DNA of 23,634 nt from Ruminococcaceae bacterium UBA4871 (GCA_002399445.1 DHDR01000019.1:13136-36769); one strand, 5' to 3'. Positions 1 to 8,387 are shown, numbered from the stretch's first letter. Notes: generated from the letters alone by a model not told the origin. Numbers and translations: made by a program.

Positions 1-2
1 TG

Positions 3-332
3 CGTACATTATTGTATGACAGGGACATTATGCTCTTAGATGAGCCGTTTGGAGCGCTGGATGCACAGACGAGACTTTCCATGCAAAACTGGCTGCTGCA
101 GATTTGGCACGATTTCGGGAAAACGGTACTGTTTGTGACTCATGATATTGATGAAGCAATCTATCTTTCTGATGATATTTATGTTTTTTCGCCGCGTCCC
201 GGCAGTGTTCGTTCCAAGATTACTGTGCCGATTAAGCGCCCACGCACAACAGAAGACATGACTTCACCGCCATTTATGGAACTGAAACATGATTTGCTGA
301 AACTTTTGAATGCAGGCCAAGCAACTGATTAA
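3..332 (+). CDS. ABC transporter ATP-binding protein, C-terminal part (nitrate/sulfonate/taurine type)
   Basis: This is the C-terminal half of an importer ATPase whose frame is open through the left edge, so the start is outside the window. The visible part begins just before Walker B (LLDEPFGALD, with the D-loop following) and contains the H-loop motif FVTHDIDEA. The Walker A and signature motifs must lie upstream. The sequence resembles the SsuB/TauB/NrtD/ThiZ group, and the end (SPRPGSV followed by a basic stretch) is usual for it. A permease follows after 28 bases and a lipoprotein after that, which is the normal composition of an NMT1/SsuA-class importer. It would hydrolyse ATP on the cytoplasmic face to drive uptake. 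The substrate cannot be read from this fragment. Confidence 0.93.
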   Translation, partial: RTLLYDRDIMLLDEPFGALDAQTRLSMQNWLLQIWHDFGKTVLFVTHDIDEAIYLSDDIYVFSPRPGSVRSKITVPIKRPRTTEDMTSPPFMELKHDLLKLLNAGQATD

Positions 333-369
333 AACTTCCATTGTTTAGGGAGAAAGGAGAATGCAAACC

Positions 370-1269
370 ATGACATCTGCAGGAGAAAAATTGCACCTGC
401 AAAAAACTTCATCTGACGACGGGAAAACCGGACGTGTTCAGACAGAAACCGCTTCCGTGCGGCTTCCGGGCCATAGGATTCTTTATGATGAAAAAGCAGA
501 ACAAAAAAAGCGCCGGTTGCAGGTGCGGCTGGGGCGCCTAATTGTGGGAGTGGTACTGTTTGGTGGATGGGAAATCTTGGTGCGTGTTGGTGTACTGGAT
601 TCATATTACTGGAGTTGTCCCAGCGCAATTTTAAAAACGACGTGGATACAGCTCACAACAGGCTCTCTTTGGAATGATATTCTTTATACTTCCGGTTCCA
701 CAATTTTGGGCTTTTTAACTGGCACATTTTTTGGGGCATTGTTGGGACTGTCCTTCTGGTGGTCAAAATCGTACGCGGGAATCAGCGAGCCATATTTGAT
801 TATCCTAAATGCACTTCCCAAACTTGCTTTGGGACCGGTGCTGGTCATCCTTTTTGGCATTGGATTTTCTTCAAAAGTAATCCTTGCATTTTTAATGACA
901 GTTATTACAACGGCGCTCTATGCATACAGCGGTGTCAAAAGCGTTGACCCTGCAATGGAGACGCTTTTGTATTCGCTTGGTGCAAAACGATATCAGGTAT
1001 TTAATAAAGTTGTTGTACCCTGGTCACTGCCGTGGATTATTAGCAGTCTGCGCGTAAATATAGCGCTGGCACTGGCTGGTGCAATTGTCGGCGAATTTAT
1101 CGCTTCGTCACACGGAGTTGGCCGGATGGTCATTTATGCCGGTACAATTCTGGACATTAATCTGGTTTGGGTGGGTGTATTTGTTCTGTCCATTCTCTCC
1201 ATGGTAATGTACTGCGGCGTTGTTTTGCTGGAGAAATGGCTGTCCAAACATTTGACAAATATCCATTGA
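370..1269 (+). CDS. ABC transporter permease (SsuC/TauC-like)
   Basis: This is the membrane subunit of the importer encoded with the flanking ATPase and lipoprotein. The protein has about 50 mostly polar, basic residues, then about six hydrophobic segments. Its EAA loop (YSLGAKRYQVFNKVVVPWSLP), which docks the ATPase, lies in the usual BPD_transp_1 position. I chose the ATG at 370 because AGGAG at 355-359 is about 10 bases away; the ATG at 361 would be only one base from it. Length (299 residues) is slightly above the 250-270 usual for SsuC-type permeases because of the N-terminal tail. It lies 24 bases before the binding-protein gene, so one transcript is likely. The substrate is unknown: aliphatic sulfonate, taurine, nitrate and a thiamine pyrimidine precursor are all possible in this family. 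Confidence 0.9.
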   Translation: MTSAGEKLHLQKTSSDDGKTGRVQTETASVRLPGHRILYDEKAEQKKRRLQVRLGRLIVGVVLFGGWEILVRVGVLDSYYWSCPSAILKTTWIQLTTGSLWNDILYTSGSTILGFLTGTFFGALLGLSFWWSKSYAGISEPYLIILNALPKLALGPVLVILFGIGFSSKVILAFLMTVITTALYAYSGVKSVDPAMETLLYSLGAKRYQVFNKVVVPWSLPWIISSLRVNIALALAGAIVGEFIASSHGVGRMVIYAGTILDINLVWVGVFVLSILSMVMYCGVVLLEKWLSKHLTNIH

Positions 1270-1293
1270 TGATGCAATACGGAGGGAAACAAA

Positions 1294-2349
1294 ATGATGA
1301 AAGCGAGACAAACTTTTAGCAGACGCCTGATTGCAGCTAGTGCAGCTGCAGCTTTGTTAGTGACGGCTTTTGCAGGCTGTGGCAGAGTGAAACAGACAAT
1401 TTCCACAGAAGACAAAAAAACAACCGGTATCAAGCAACTCGTCATTGCAGAGCCTGTGCACCTGATTGGTTACTTACCGCTGTATATGGCTCAGCGGGAA
1501 GGCTATTTTCGGGAGCAAGGCTTAGATATTAAAGTTATTCAGGCAACAGGAGGTACGCACGTTACTGCTGTTATCAGTGGCAGCGCCTGGGGAGTCATTG
1601 GCGGTGTTGATTCTAATGCTTTGGGGAATAAAGGAAACTCAGACCCGATTACAGCAGTTGCCAATTGTGTGAATCGTGCCAATGTATATCTGGTTGCCAA
1701 AAAAGGGCTTGCGCCAAAAAGCAAGAGTCAAGCAGACCTGAAAGCATTTTTAAAAGGAAAAAAGATCGTAGCAGGAAGGCATGGAGGTTCACCCAATCTG
1801 CTTACCCGCTATTTGCTGTTGCAACTGGGGCTTAATCCGGAGAAAGATACCCAGATATTGGAACCGGGAGATGCAGCAACTGTTGTCTCAATGCTTCAGA
1901 ACGGAAATGGAGAAATTGGAAATGGTGCGGAGCCACAGATTTGCGACGGAATCGAAAAAAATGTGTGGAATGAACCATTCTATAAATTTACAGATCTTGG
2001 TGACTATTCCTATTCTGTCTTTGGCGTTAAAAAGTCTACAATTCAAAATGACCCGGTCACAGTTCAGAAATTTGTAAGCGCGATACTCAAAGCATTAAAA
2101 GCCGTACAGAATGACCGGGAATTGGCAGAAAAAGATCTAAAACTGGAATTTCCCACGATGACGTCATCTCAAGTGAAAGCTTCTCTTGACCGTGCTTATC
2201 AGGATCAACTATGGAGTAAGGATGGATTGATCTCTAAGAAAGCAGTTGATATCGACATGGATGTGCTGCTCAAGACAGGAATTTATACTGGTTCCTATTC
2301 TTATGCCACGCTCGTTGATATGCAATTTGTAAAAGCAGCCAAAAAATGA
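1294..2349 (+). CDS. Substrate-binding lipoprotein of NMT1/SsuA-type ABC importer
   Basis: This is the extracytoplasmic solute receptor for the upstream ATPase and permease. The first 29 residues form a lipoprotein signal: a basic start (MMKARQTFSRR), a hydrophobic alanine-rich core and a lipobox AFAGC with Cys29 as the lipidation site. The mature part begins with a beta strand (KQLVIAEPVHLIGYLPLYMA), then REGYFREQGLDIKVI, the standard opening of NMT1/THI5-like periplasmic proteins. Length is 351 residues, normal for the family. GGAGGG at 1281-1286 precedes the ATG. The gene ends before a strong terminator, closing the operon. Ligand specificity cannot be assigned. The pairing with an SsuB/SsuC-like ATPase and permease suggests a small anion or pyrimidine, but no biosynthetic neighbour gives a hint. 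Confidence 0.9.
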   Translation: MMKARQTFSRRLIAASAAAALLVTAFAGCGRVKQTISTEDKKTTGIKQLVIAEPVHLIGYLPLYMAQREGYFREQGLDIKVIQATGGTHVTAVISGSAWGVIGGVDSNALGNKGNSDPITAVANCVNRANVYLVAKKGLAPKSKSQADLKAFLKGKKIVAGRHGGSPNLLTRYLLLQLGLNPEKDTQILEPGDAATVVSMLQNGNGEIGNGAEPQICDGIEKNVWNEPFYKFTDLGDYSYSVFGVKKSTIQNDPVTVQKFVSAILKALKAVQNDRELAEKDLKLEFPTMTSSQVKASLDRAYQDQLWSKDGLISKKAVDIDMDVLLKTGIYTGSYSYATLVDMQFVKAAKK

Positions 2350-2373
2350 ATTTACAATTTAAATTTACAATTT
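2349..2373. repeat. Short tandem repeat AATTTACAATTT x2
   Basis: Two perfect 12-base copies with one base between them overlap the last base of the lipoprotein stop codon. They are A/T-rich and of no evident function; they may be slippage-derived. Confidence 0.5.
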
Positions 2374-2378
2374 ATTTT

Positions 2379-2414
2379 AAAAAAGCCAGTGCTTTTTCAT
2401 GCACTGGCTTTTTT
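2379..2414. terminator. Bidirectional intrinsic terminator between the ABC operon and gatB
   Basis: A perfect 8-base stem, GCCAGTGC (2385-2392) with GCACTGGC (2401-2408), has an 8-base loop. It is flanked by six A on the left and six T on the right, so it works in both directions. It sits exactly between the convergent lipoprotein gene and gatB. Confidence 0.92.
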
Positions 2415-2415
2415 C

Positions 2416-3831
2416 TTATGCTAGCAACTTTATGAGCAGTCCCTCGGCTTTTTTCGCATCTGCTCGGCCATGTGTTGTTTTCATTACATAACCAACCAGT
2501 GCTTTTACCGCTTTTTCTTTTCCTGCACGGTAATCATCCACGGCTTTTGAATTTTTTGCCATTGCTTCTTTACATAAAGCTTCCAGCTGCTTGTCATCCA
2601 CTCCGGCAAGATCTTTTTCACTTAAAAATTCATGATAAGGCTTGCCCGTATCCAGCATCTTTTCTAAGGTCGATTTTACAAGGTTCATGTGGATTTTTCC
2701 GGTGTCCAGAAGTTTGAGCAGAGCATTGAAGTTCTCAGGTGTAACAGAAGGTGAAAAGTTTTCCTTATCCTTCTCGGTTTCCATTCTGCGGAATATTTGA
2801 CCCAATATGCAGGAAGCTGCAGCCTTCCCACTTTTCAAACCCTTGACAGATTTATCAAAATAGTCTGCAGCATTTCGATAGCGAATTAACTGTTGGGCAT
2901 CCGTTTCACTGACACCTAGTTTTTCTGTCCAGCGTTTTGTACGTTCAGTGGGATCTTCTGGAAGCTGCATACGTATTTTTTCCACCCAGTCAGGTGTAAC
3001 ATGAATCGTCGGCAAATCTGGTTCTGGGAAATAGCGGTAATCGTCTGCATCTTCTTTTCCGCGCATGCTTTCAGTGCATTCATTGGTTTCATTGTAGCGC
3101 AAAGTTTCTTGTGCCACTTTTTTCCCGCTGTCCAGTAAATCACATTGACGGTCATACTCATATGCCATTGCTTTGGTAATAAAACCAGTGCTGTTCATAT
3201 TTTTGATTTCGGTGCGGGTACCAAGTTGGCTGCTGCCTTGTGGTCTAACCGAAACATTAACATCACAGCGCATAGAACCTTCTTCCATTTTACAGTCAGA
3301 AATACCAATGTAATGCATTAACAACTGCAACTTTTCTACATATTCTTTGGCTTCATCAATGGAACGGATATCAGGTTCACTGACAATTTCAATCAAAGGG
3401 ACGCCGCCGCGGTTATAATCCACATAGGTCTTTCCGTGTGAATGTACTAACTTTCCTGCGTCTTCTTCAATATGGATACGGGTTATGCGGATTTTTCTTC
3501 CATTAGAAAGAGTAATCCAGCCATTCGTACACAGTGGCATATCAAATTGTGAAATCTGATAGTTTTTAGAGAGGTCCGGATAAACGTAATTTTTACGGGC
3601 CATGGTACTAATTTCCGATATTTTACAGTGCGTCGCAAGCCCGGCCATGACTGCATATTCCACAACTTTTTTGTTCAGTTTCGGCAGGGTGCCGGGCAGG
3701 CCAATACATACAGGGCAGCAATGGGTATTGGGTTCACCGCCAAATGCAGTACTGCAGCTACAGAAAATCTTGGTTTTGGTTGCCAGTTCCACATGGGTTT
3801 CTAACCCGGCAACCAGTTCATATTTGCTCAT
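2416..3831 (-). CDS. gatB: Aspartyl/glutamyl-tRNA(Asn/Gln) amidotransferase subunit B
   Basis: GatB is the tRNA-binding and kinase subunit of GatCAB. It phosphorylates the side chain of misacylated Asp-tRNA(Asn) or Glu-tRNA(Gln), which is then amidated with ammonia supplied by GatA. The N-terminus (VAGLETHVEL, KTKIFCSCS, CCPVCIGLPGTLP) matches the family and shows the cysteine-rich zinc site (Cys24, 26, 38/39, 42). The C-terminal 150 residues are the YqeY-like tail domain ending GRADAKKAEGLLIKLL. Length (471) is typical. AGGAGG at 3839-3844 supports the ATG. It is not joined to gatC and gatA, which lie about 4.5 kb away on the opposite strand, so its expression must be set separately. Confidence 0.97.
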   Translation of the reverse strand: MSKYELVAGLETHVELATKTKIFCSCSTAFGGEPNTHCCPVCIGLPGTLPKLNKKVVEYAVMAGLATHCKISEISTMARKNYVYPDLSKNYQISQFDMPLCTNGWITLSNGRKIRITRIHIEEDAGKLVHSHGKTYVDYNRGGVPLIEIVSEPDIRSIDEAKEYVEKLQLLMHYIGISDCKMEEGSMRCDVNVSVRPQGSSQLGTRTEIKNMNSTGFITKAMAYEYDRQCDLLDSGKKVAQETLRYNETNECTESMRGKEDADDYRYFPEPDLPTIHVTPDWVEKIRMQLPEDPTERTKRWTEKLGVSETDAQQLIRYRNAADYFDKSVKGLKSGKAAASCILGQIFRRMETEKDKENFSPSVTPENFNALLKLLDTGKIHMNLVKSTLEKMLDTGKPYHEFLSEKDLAGVDDKQLEALCKEAMAKNSKAVDDYRAGKEKAVKALVGYVMKTTHGRADAKKAEGLLIKLLA

Positions 3832-4007
3832 GGATCTAACCTCCTGGTCCTGTCATGATAAAGCTTTTATTTCAATAAAATTTTATTACAAAATACATTA
3901 AACAAACTGGCAGAAACATTCAATTCCTTTTCTGATAAAATAAAAATTCTATTTTAGCATACTGCAGGCAGGAGCAGATGTCAATGTTTTCTGACAGAAG
4001 CGTGAAC

Positions 4008-4043
4008 AAAACAAAAATCCCAACAGATTTTCTGTCAGGATTT
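4008..4043 (-). terminator. Intrinsic terminator after the ECF S-component gene
   Basis: Read on the minus strand, AAATCC (4043-4038) pairs with GGATTT (4020-4015). An inner stem ACAGA/TCTGT lies within, and a T-rich run (TTTTTGTTTTG) follows. It lies 32 bases after the stop codon at 4075. The rest of the 243-base gap up to gatB is A/T-rich and holds no gene that I can see. Confidence 0.75.
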
Positions 4044-4074
4044 AAAAGATATATTCCGATATTTTATTTTGAGC

Positions 4075-4929
4075 TTATGCGTTGAATGCCAGATGGCTGC
4101 GTTTAAGTGCGGCACGGATTGCATAAAACAGCGGAATCGAAACAATATCTGCAATCAGGCCGTTCACAATTGTAACTGCTAATTTCACATTCATGATGGT
4201 ATCCAGAGCTTTAGCTGCATTTCCTACAAGAATACCCTCAATATAACCGTGTGTCAGATAAAGGATGCTGTAGCAGACCGAACCGATAACAGCTGCAACA
4301 ATGGTATGCACAATCTGCTTTTTCTGTTTTGCGCTGTCATTCAGCAGTTTCCCATGGATACCCCATGCAATAGCACCACAGACAAAAGCCATCACAAATT
4401 TTGTGACAAAAGTCAGTACACAGGTGTCTGCCCAGCCAGTTATCACGTCATACAGGAAACTGCCGAGGCCTGCCGCAAGTCCACCATAAATTGGTCCAAT
4501 CATCAGACCGGAAAAAATGCAGAAAACATTTCCAAAGCCGATTTGCGCTTTACCGGCAATTGGAAGTTTTATTGTGAATATATAACCAACCAGAACCAGT
4601 GCAGCCAGCATACCGGTAAAAGCAAGGTTAACAGTTGAAGATTTGCCTGTCACATTGTAATTCACTTTCTTGAACACGAAATACAAACATGCTAACAAAA
4701 TTGCGCCAAGAATACCAGCATATCCGAATGAGCTGGAAATGCTGTTTATTAATTTTGTATCTTTACCCGCAGCAATCCATTTTAGAAAGTTTGCCGGAAA
4801 AGCAGTGCTGTTACTGTGAATCAGCGGCAGCATATTGAGAAACATGATACCGGCTGCAATGCATAAAGCAACGATTATCCAATAGATTACCGCCCGCACA
4901 AGGCTGCTTTTTTGTTTTGTTTGTTCCAT
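4075..4929 (-). CDS. ECF-type transporter S component (substrate-specific membrane subunit)
   Basis: This is a 284-residue membrane protein. After two N-terminal hydrophobic segments and a polar stretch comes a block typical of S components: FTGMLAALVLVGYIF, then a Gly/Pro-rich segment (GFGNVFCIFSGLMIGPIYGG) and GLGSFLYDVI. Four or more further hydrophobic segments follow. Such proteins capture a vitamin or cofactor and use a shared energising module (EcfA, EcfA', EcfT) encoded elsewhere. The start at 4929 follows GGAGGGA (4941-4935); an ATG 18 codons upstream lacks a comparable site. It diverges from a MocR-type, PLP-binding regulator. In Firmicutes that often marks vitamin B6 uptake, so pyridoxal or pyridoxine is a reasonable guess. 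Folate-like vitamins are the alternative, since the GN-x-GLMIGP block also occurs there. Confidence 0.82.
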   Translation of the reverse strand: MEQTKQKSSLVRAVIYWIIVALCIAAGIMFLNMLPLIHSNSTAFPANFLKWIAAGKDTKLINSISSSFGYAGILGAILLACLYFVFKKVNYNVTGKSSTVNLAFTGMLAALVLVGYIFTIKLPIAGKAQIGFGNVFCIFSGLMIGPIYGGLAAGLGSFLYDVITGWADTCVLTFVTKFVMAFVCGAIAWGIHGKLLNDSAKQKKQIVHTIVAAVIGSVCYSILYLTHGYIEGILVGNAAKALDTIMNVKLAVTIVNGLIADIVSIPLFYAIRAALKRSHLAFNA

Positions 4930-4996
4930 AATGATCCCTCCAAAATTGGCCTTTACTTTATTCTGCTCGCCTGTTATAATCATAAAAAATATCTGT

Positions 4997-5046
4997 ACAT
5001 TTTAAAAGTCACAGTTTATAAAAATATGAGATGCACAGTTTAAAAG
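4997..5046. promoter_or_regulatory. Three similar repeats between the ECF gene and mocR: candidate regulator operator
   Basis: ACATTTTAAAAG (4997-5008), ACAGTTTATAAA (5011-5022) and ACAGTTTAAAAG (5035-5046) are in the same orientation. The first and third match at 11 of 12 positions. The second and third share CACAGTTTA exactly, 24 bases apart. MocR regulators characteristically bind direct repeats in the divergent region beside their own gene, so these are good candidates. I could not find a convincing -35/-10 pair for the ECF gene, which would fit an activated promoter but does not prove it. Confidence 0.5.
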
Positions 5047-5063
5047 AGAATGGGGGCCGTGAC

Positions 5064-6443
5064 ATGACATACGATTATCTTCAATTGTCAAAGACCAATG
5101 GTCAGCCGTTGTATTTGCAGCTTTATGAGCAGCTGAAAAATGCAGCGCAAAGAGGCAGCCTGCGGCCGGGACAAAAGTTGCCCAGCATTCGCCGACTGAG
5201 CGAAGACCTTGGTTTGTCCCGGACAACCATTGAGAGTGCTTACCAGCAGTTATGTGTGGAAGGCTATATTGAAGCGCGGCCACAGCGAGGTTATTTTGTT
5301 TTAACCGGTGGAGGCAAGCGCAGTACTAGGCCGCCTGCAACTGTGCAGCCCATTCTGCAGAAACTGCCCCGCTATAATTTTGGCACCGATGCAGTTGACA
5401 GCTCCTGTGCAGACCTGAAATCTTGGCGGCGGCATATCCGAGAGGTATTAAATCGGCCGCAGGCTTTGGTGAGTTACGGGGAGCATCAGGGAGAACTTCC
5501 TCTGCGGGAGGCACTATGTGATTATAGTTATGGTGCCCGTGGCGTGATCTGTTCGGCGGATCAGATTGTAATTGGTGCCGGTACACAGCCGCTTCTGTAT
5601 GTTCTTTGTGGGTTGATGCAGGGAAAAATTGGTGCAGTTGCAATTGAAGAACCAGGATTCCCACAGGCAGAACAGATTTTTGCGGATTGTGGAATAGAAG
5701 TCTTACGCTTACCGGGGGATCGCAGTGGAATGCAGCCGGAATCTCTGCGGCAAAGCGGTGCCAGGGTAGCCTATGTGACACCATCCAGCAGAGAGGGAAA
5801 CGGCAGCCCAATCCCCTTGCTGCGCCGTCAGGAACTGCTTAACTGGGCAGCAGAAACGGGGAGTCTGCTGATTGAAGATGATTATAACGGGGAACTGCGC
5901 TACCGAGCGCGTCCAATCCCAGCCATGCAGGGAATGGCAGCAGACAGCAGCGTGGTATATCTTGGTTCTTTTTCAAAGTTGCTCCTTCCAAGCGTGCGTG
6001 TGGGATATATGGTACTTCCTCAGCGCCTGCTTCCACTTTATTTGGCCAGAGCGCCACACTATAATCAGACAGCCTCAAAAGTGGAGCAGCTTGCACTGGC
6101 AGATTATGTAAAGAGCGGTCAATTGGAACGGCAGCTGCGTCGGCTGCGGAAAGTATATGCACAGAAAAGCAGTGCTTTAATGCATCTTTTGCAAAATGCT
6201 TTTGGAAAATATGCACAGCTCCGTTTGCAGGAAACGCCCCTTTGCATCACCATACGTTTTCAGAACAGCCCATCTCCGGCAAGGCTGGCAGAACTGGCTG
6301 CTGCCCACGATGTGCGCGTGCGTCCCGGACCGAATGGGCAAGTAACACTGGGATTTGCCGGAATTCCTTTGGAAGATATTGCCCCAGGAGTGCAGGCACT
6401 GCAGGCAGCATGGAAATTGCCTGAATTTTGCGTTTCAGGTTGA
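5064..6443 (+). CDS. MocR-family transcription regulator (GntR helix-turn-helix fused to PLP aminotransferase domain)
   Basis: This is a 459-residue regulator. Residues 1-80 are a GntR-type winged helix (GQPLYLQLYEQLKNA, RPGQKLPSIRRLSEDLGLSRTTI, YIEARPQRGYFV). From about residue 105 comes a class I aminotransferase fold. It includes VIGAGTQPLLYVL, the aspartate region EDDYNGELRY, and the PLP-binding lysine Lys305 in GSFSKLLLPSVRVGYM. The family senses pyridoxal phosphate, often with an amino acid, and controls B6 synthesis or salvage (PdxR) or GABA use (GabR). I chose the ATG at 5064, seven bases after GGGGG (5052-5056); the upstream in-frame ATG at 5031 overlaps a candidate operator. The divergent ECF gene is the obvious target. 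A pdxR role is plausible but unproven. Confidence 0.92.
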   Translation: MTYDYLQLSKTNGQPLYLQLYEQLKNAAQRGSLRPGQKLPSIRRLSEDLGLSRTTIESAYQQLCVEGYIEARPQRGYFVLTGGGKRSTRPPATVQPILQKLPRYNFGTDAVDSSCADLKSWRRHIREVLNRPQALVSYGEHQGELPLREALCDYSYGARGVICSADQIVIGAGTQPLLYVLCGLMQGKIGAVAIEEPGFPQAEQIFADCGIEVLRLPGDRSGMQPESLRQSGARVAYVTPSSREGNGSPIPLLRRQELLNWAAETGSLLIEDDYNGELRYRARPIPAMQGMAADSSVVYLGSFSKLLLPSVRVGYMVLPQRLLPLYLARAPHYNQTASKVEQLALADYVKSGQLERQLRRLRKVYAQKSSALMHLLQNAFGKYAQLRLQETPLCITIRFQNSPSPARLAELAAAHDVRVRPGPNGQVTLGFAGIPLEDIAPGVQALQAAWKLPEFCVSG

Positions 6444-6468
6444 AACAGCTTGCAATTAATGGTATACT
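6440..6468 (+). promoter_or_regulatory. Sigma-A promoter of the aspS-gatCA operon
   Basis: TTGAAA (6440-6445), a 17-base spacer and TATACT (6463-6468) give five of six matches at each box. The -35 box overlaps the mocR stop codon, so aspS transcription starts essentially at the end of the preceding gene, near 6475. Confidence 0.75.
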
Positions 6469-6474
6469 TTATTT

Positions 6475-6623
6475 CTGTGAAATATCAACTCAGAATATTT
6501 GACTGACTGAGTGCGGAGACCAATCGGTCAGAGTCGGAATCAGTGCGGCTTTTGCGCTTTTTGTTCTTAAATTGCTGCAGCTTTTACGTTCCGGCGGATT
6601 CTTGTAGACGAAGGGGAATAGAA
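6475..6623 (+). promoter_or_regulatory. Structured 5' leader of aspS with a weak terminator-like hairpin
   Basis: About 150 bases separate the predicted start of transcription from the aspS ATG. The first part can fold (GACT 6501-6504 with AGTC 6532-6535, inner GACC/GGTC). Then AGTGC (6542-6546) pairs with GCGCT (6554-6558), followed by a T run to 6562. I see no T-box consensus (the tRNA-acceptor-binding bulge motif), so this is not a clear T-box riboswitch. It may be a weak attenuator or simply an untranslated leader. Confidence 0.35.
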
Positions 6624-8375
6624 ATGATCTGTGTGAACAAGTATCGCAGCAAATCCTGCGGTGAAGTAAGTGAAGCTGACATTGGAAAAGATATCCGTGT
6701 GGCCGGCTGGGTGGAAAACATCCGCGACCATGGTGGTGTTAAATTTCTCGATCTGCGTGACCATTACGGAGTGCTGCAGATTGTCGTGCATAACGAGGAC
6801 ATGCTGGAAAAAGTGAATAAAGAATGTACAGTGACTATTTCCGGCAAAGTGGTCCTGCGCGATCAAGATACCGTTAATCCTAAAATTTCCACCGGTACAG
6901 TGGAAGTGGAAGCAGTTTCTTTGGAGGTATTGGGTAAGTGCCGCTCCACTTTACCGTTTGAAATTGTTACCAGCAGAGAAACAAAAGAGGATGTCCGCTT
7001 AAAATACCGCTACCTCGATTTACGAAACCCCAAAGTCCACAATAATATTGTTTTGCGCAGTCAGGTTATCTCTTACCTCCGCCAGAAGATGACCGAGCTT
7101 GGATTTCTGGAAATTCAAACGCCAATTTTGAGCGCTTCTTCTCCGGAGGGTGCGCGTGACTATTTGATTCCAAGCCGCAAACACAAGGGATGCTTTTATG
7201 CCCTGCCGCAGGCACCGCAAATTTTCAAACAGCTTCTTATGGTTTCTGGATTTGACCGGTATTTTCAGATCGCTCCTTGTTTCCGTGATGAAGATGCCCG
7301 TGCCGACCGCTCTCCAGGTGAATTTTACCAGATGGATTTTGAGATGGCTTTTGCGGAACAGGAAGATGTTTTTGCCATTGCCGAACAAGTTATCGGCGAT
7401 ACATTCCGAAAATTCGGCGGTGGTAAAAGCGTTTCACCTGCACCTTTCCGCAGAATTCCATATGCAGAAAGTATGTTGCAATATGGTACAGATAAACCGG
7501 ATCTCCGCAATCCGCTGGAAATTGTAGAACTTTCTGACTTGTTCACAGAAACCAGTTTCAAACCTTTCCGCGGCCGGTGTGTGCGCGGCATTGCGGTGCC
7601 GGACTGTGTGAAGCAGCCGCGTTCTTTTTTTGAAAACATGCTGAAATTTGCTGAGTCTATCGGAATGAAGGGACTTGGCTATATTGAAGTACTGGATGAC
7701 GGTACTTATAAAGGCCCAATTGATAAATTCCTGACGGAAGACCAGCGTGCAGAACTGGTTCGCCGTGGAAAACTAGAAAAGGGCAGTGTGATTTTCTTCA
7801 TAGCAGATGATACGTCAGTCGCTCCGCAGATGGCTGGGCAGATTCGTACAGAACTCGGCCGCAGACTTGGACTGATTGATGAAAGCTGCTTTAAACTTTG
7901 CTTTATTGTAGATTTTCCGATGTATGAAATTGATGAGGAAACGGGTAAATATATTTTTACCCACAATCCGTTTTCCATGCCGCAGGGTGGAATGGATGCA
8001 CTGCTTCATAAAGCGCCGGAAGATATATTGGCTTATCAGTATGACATTGTATGTAATGGTGTGGAGCTTTCCTCCGGTGCTGTGCGCAACCATGACTTGG
8101 AAATCATGAAGAAAGCATTTGCAATTGCCGGTTATACGGAAAAAGATTTGCAGACAAAATTCACCTCCCTTTATCATGCATTTCAGTATGGCGCACCGCC
8201 ACATGCCGGTATGGCACCCGGAATCGACCGGATGGTTATGCTGTTGACTGGAGAGGAAAGCATCCGCGAGGTCATTGCATTCCCTATGAATTCAAATGCA
8301 CAGGATCTGATGATGGGTTCACCGAACGAAGTTACCGAACAGCAGCTGCGTGAAGTGCATATTAAGCTCAGATGA
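6624..8375 (+). CDS. aspS: Aspartyl-tRNA synthetase, bacterial type
   Basis: This charges tRNA with aspartate. The 583-residue protein has the bacterial layout: an N-terminal OB-fold anticodon-binding domain (VAGWVENIRDHGGVKFLDLRD), class II motif 2 (FQIAPCFRDEDARADR), the GAD insertion in the middle, and motif 3 near the end (GMAPGIDRMVMLL). The ATG at 6624 follows AAGGGGA (6611-6617); an upstream in-frame extension from 6543 looks unlike the family and lies in the leader. gatC and gatA follow directly, so the enzyme is likely non-discriminating: it would also make Asp-tRNA(Asn) for GatCAB to convert to Asn-tRNA(Asn). That specificity is inferred from gene context. Motif 2 continues SPGEFYQMDFEM, a variant of the more common QPEF form. 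Confidence 0.97.
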   Translation: MICVNKYRSKSCGEVSEADIGKDIRVAGWVENIRDHGGVKFLDLRDHYGVLQIVVHNEDMLEKVNKECTVTISGKVVLRDQDTVNPKISTGTVEVEAVSLEVLGKCRSTLPFEIVTSRETKEDVRLKYRYLDLRNPKVHNNIVLRSQVISYLRQKMTELGFLEIQTPILSASSPEGARDYLIPSRKHKGCFYALPQAPQIFKQLLMVSGFDRYFQIAPCFRDEDARADRSPGEFYQMDFEMAFAEQEDVFAIAEQVIGDTFRKFGGGKSVSPAPFRRIPYAESMLQYGTDKPDLRNPLEIVELSDLFTETSFKPFRGRCVRGIAVPDCVKQPRSFFENMLKFAESIGMKGLGYIEVLDDGTYKGPIDKFLTEDQRAELVRRGKLEKGSVIFFIADDTSVAPQMAGQIRTELGRRLGLIDESCFKLCFIVDFPMYEIDEETGKYIFTHNPFSMPQGGMDALLHKAPEDILAYQYDIVCNGVELSSGAVRNHDLEIMKKAFAIAGYTEKDLQTKFTSLYHAFQYGAPPHAGMAPGIDRMVMLLTGEESIREVIAFPMNSNAQDLMMGSPNEVTEQQLREVHIKLR

Positions 8376-8387
8376 GGAGGAAATCTT

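Noticed and set aside
6475..6623. T-box riboswitch before aspS
   Set aside because: The leader is short and lacks the conserved acceptor-binding motif; only weak generic stems are visible.
6543..6623. N-terminal extension of AspRS from an upstream ATG
   Set aside because: The extra 27 residues do not resemble the family start, overlap the leader hairpin, and the ATG at 6624 has the better ribosome site.
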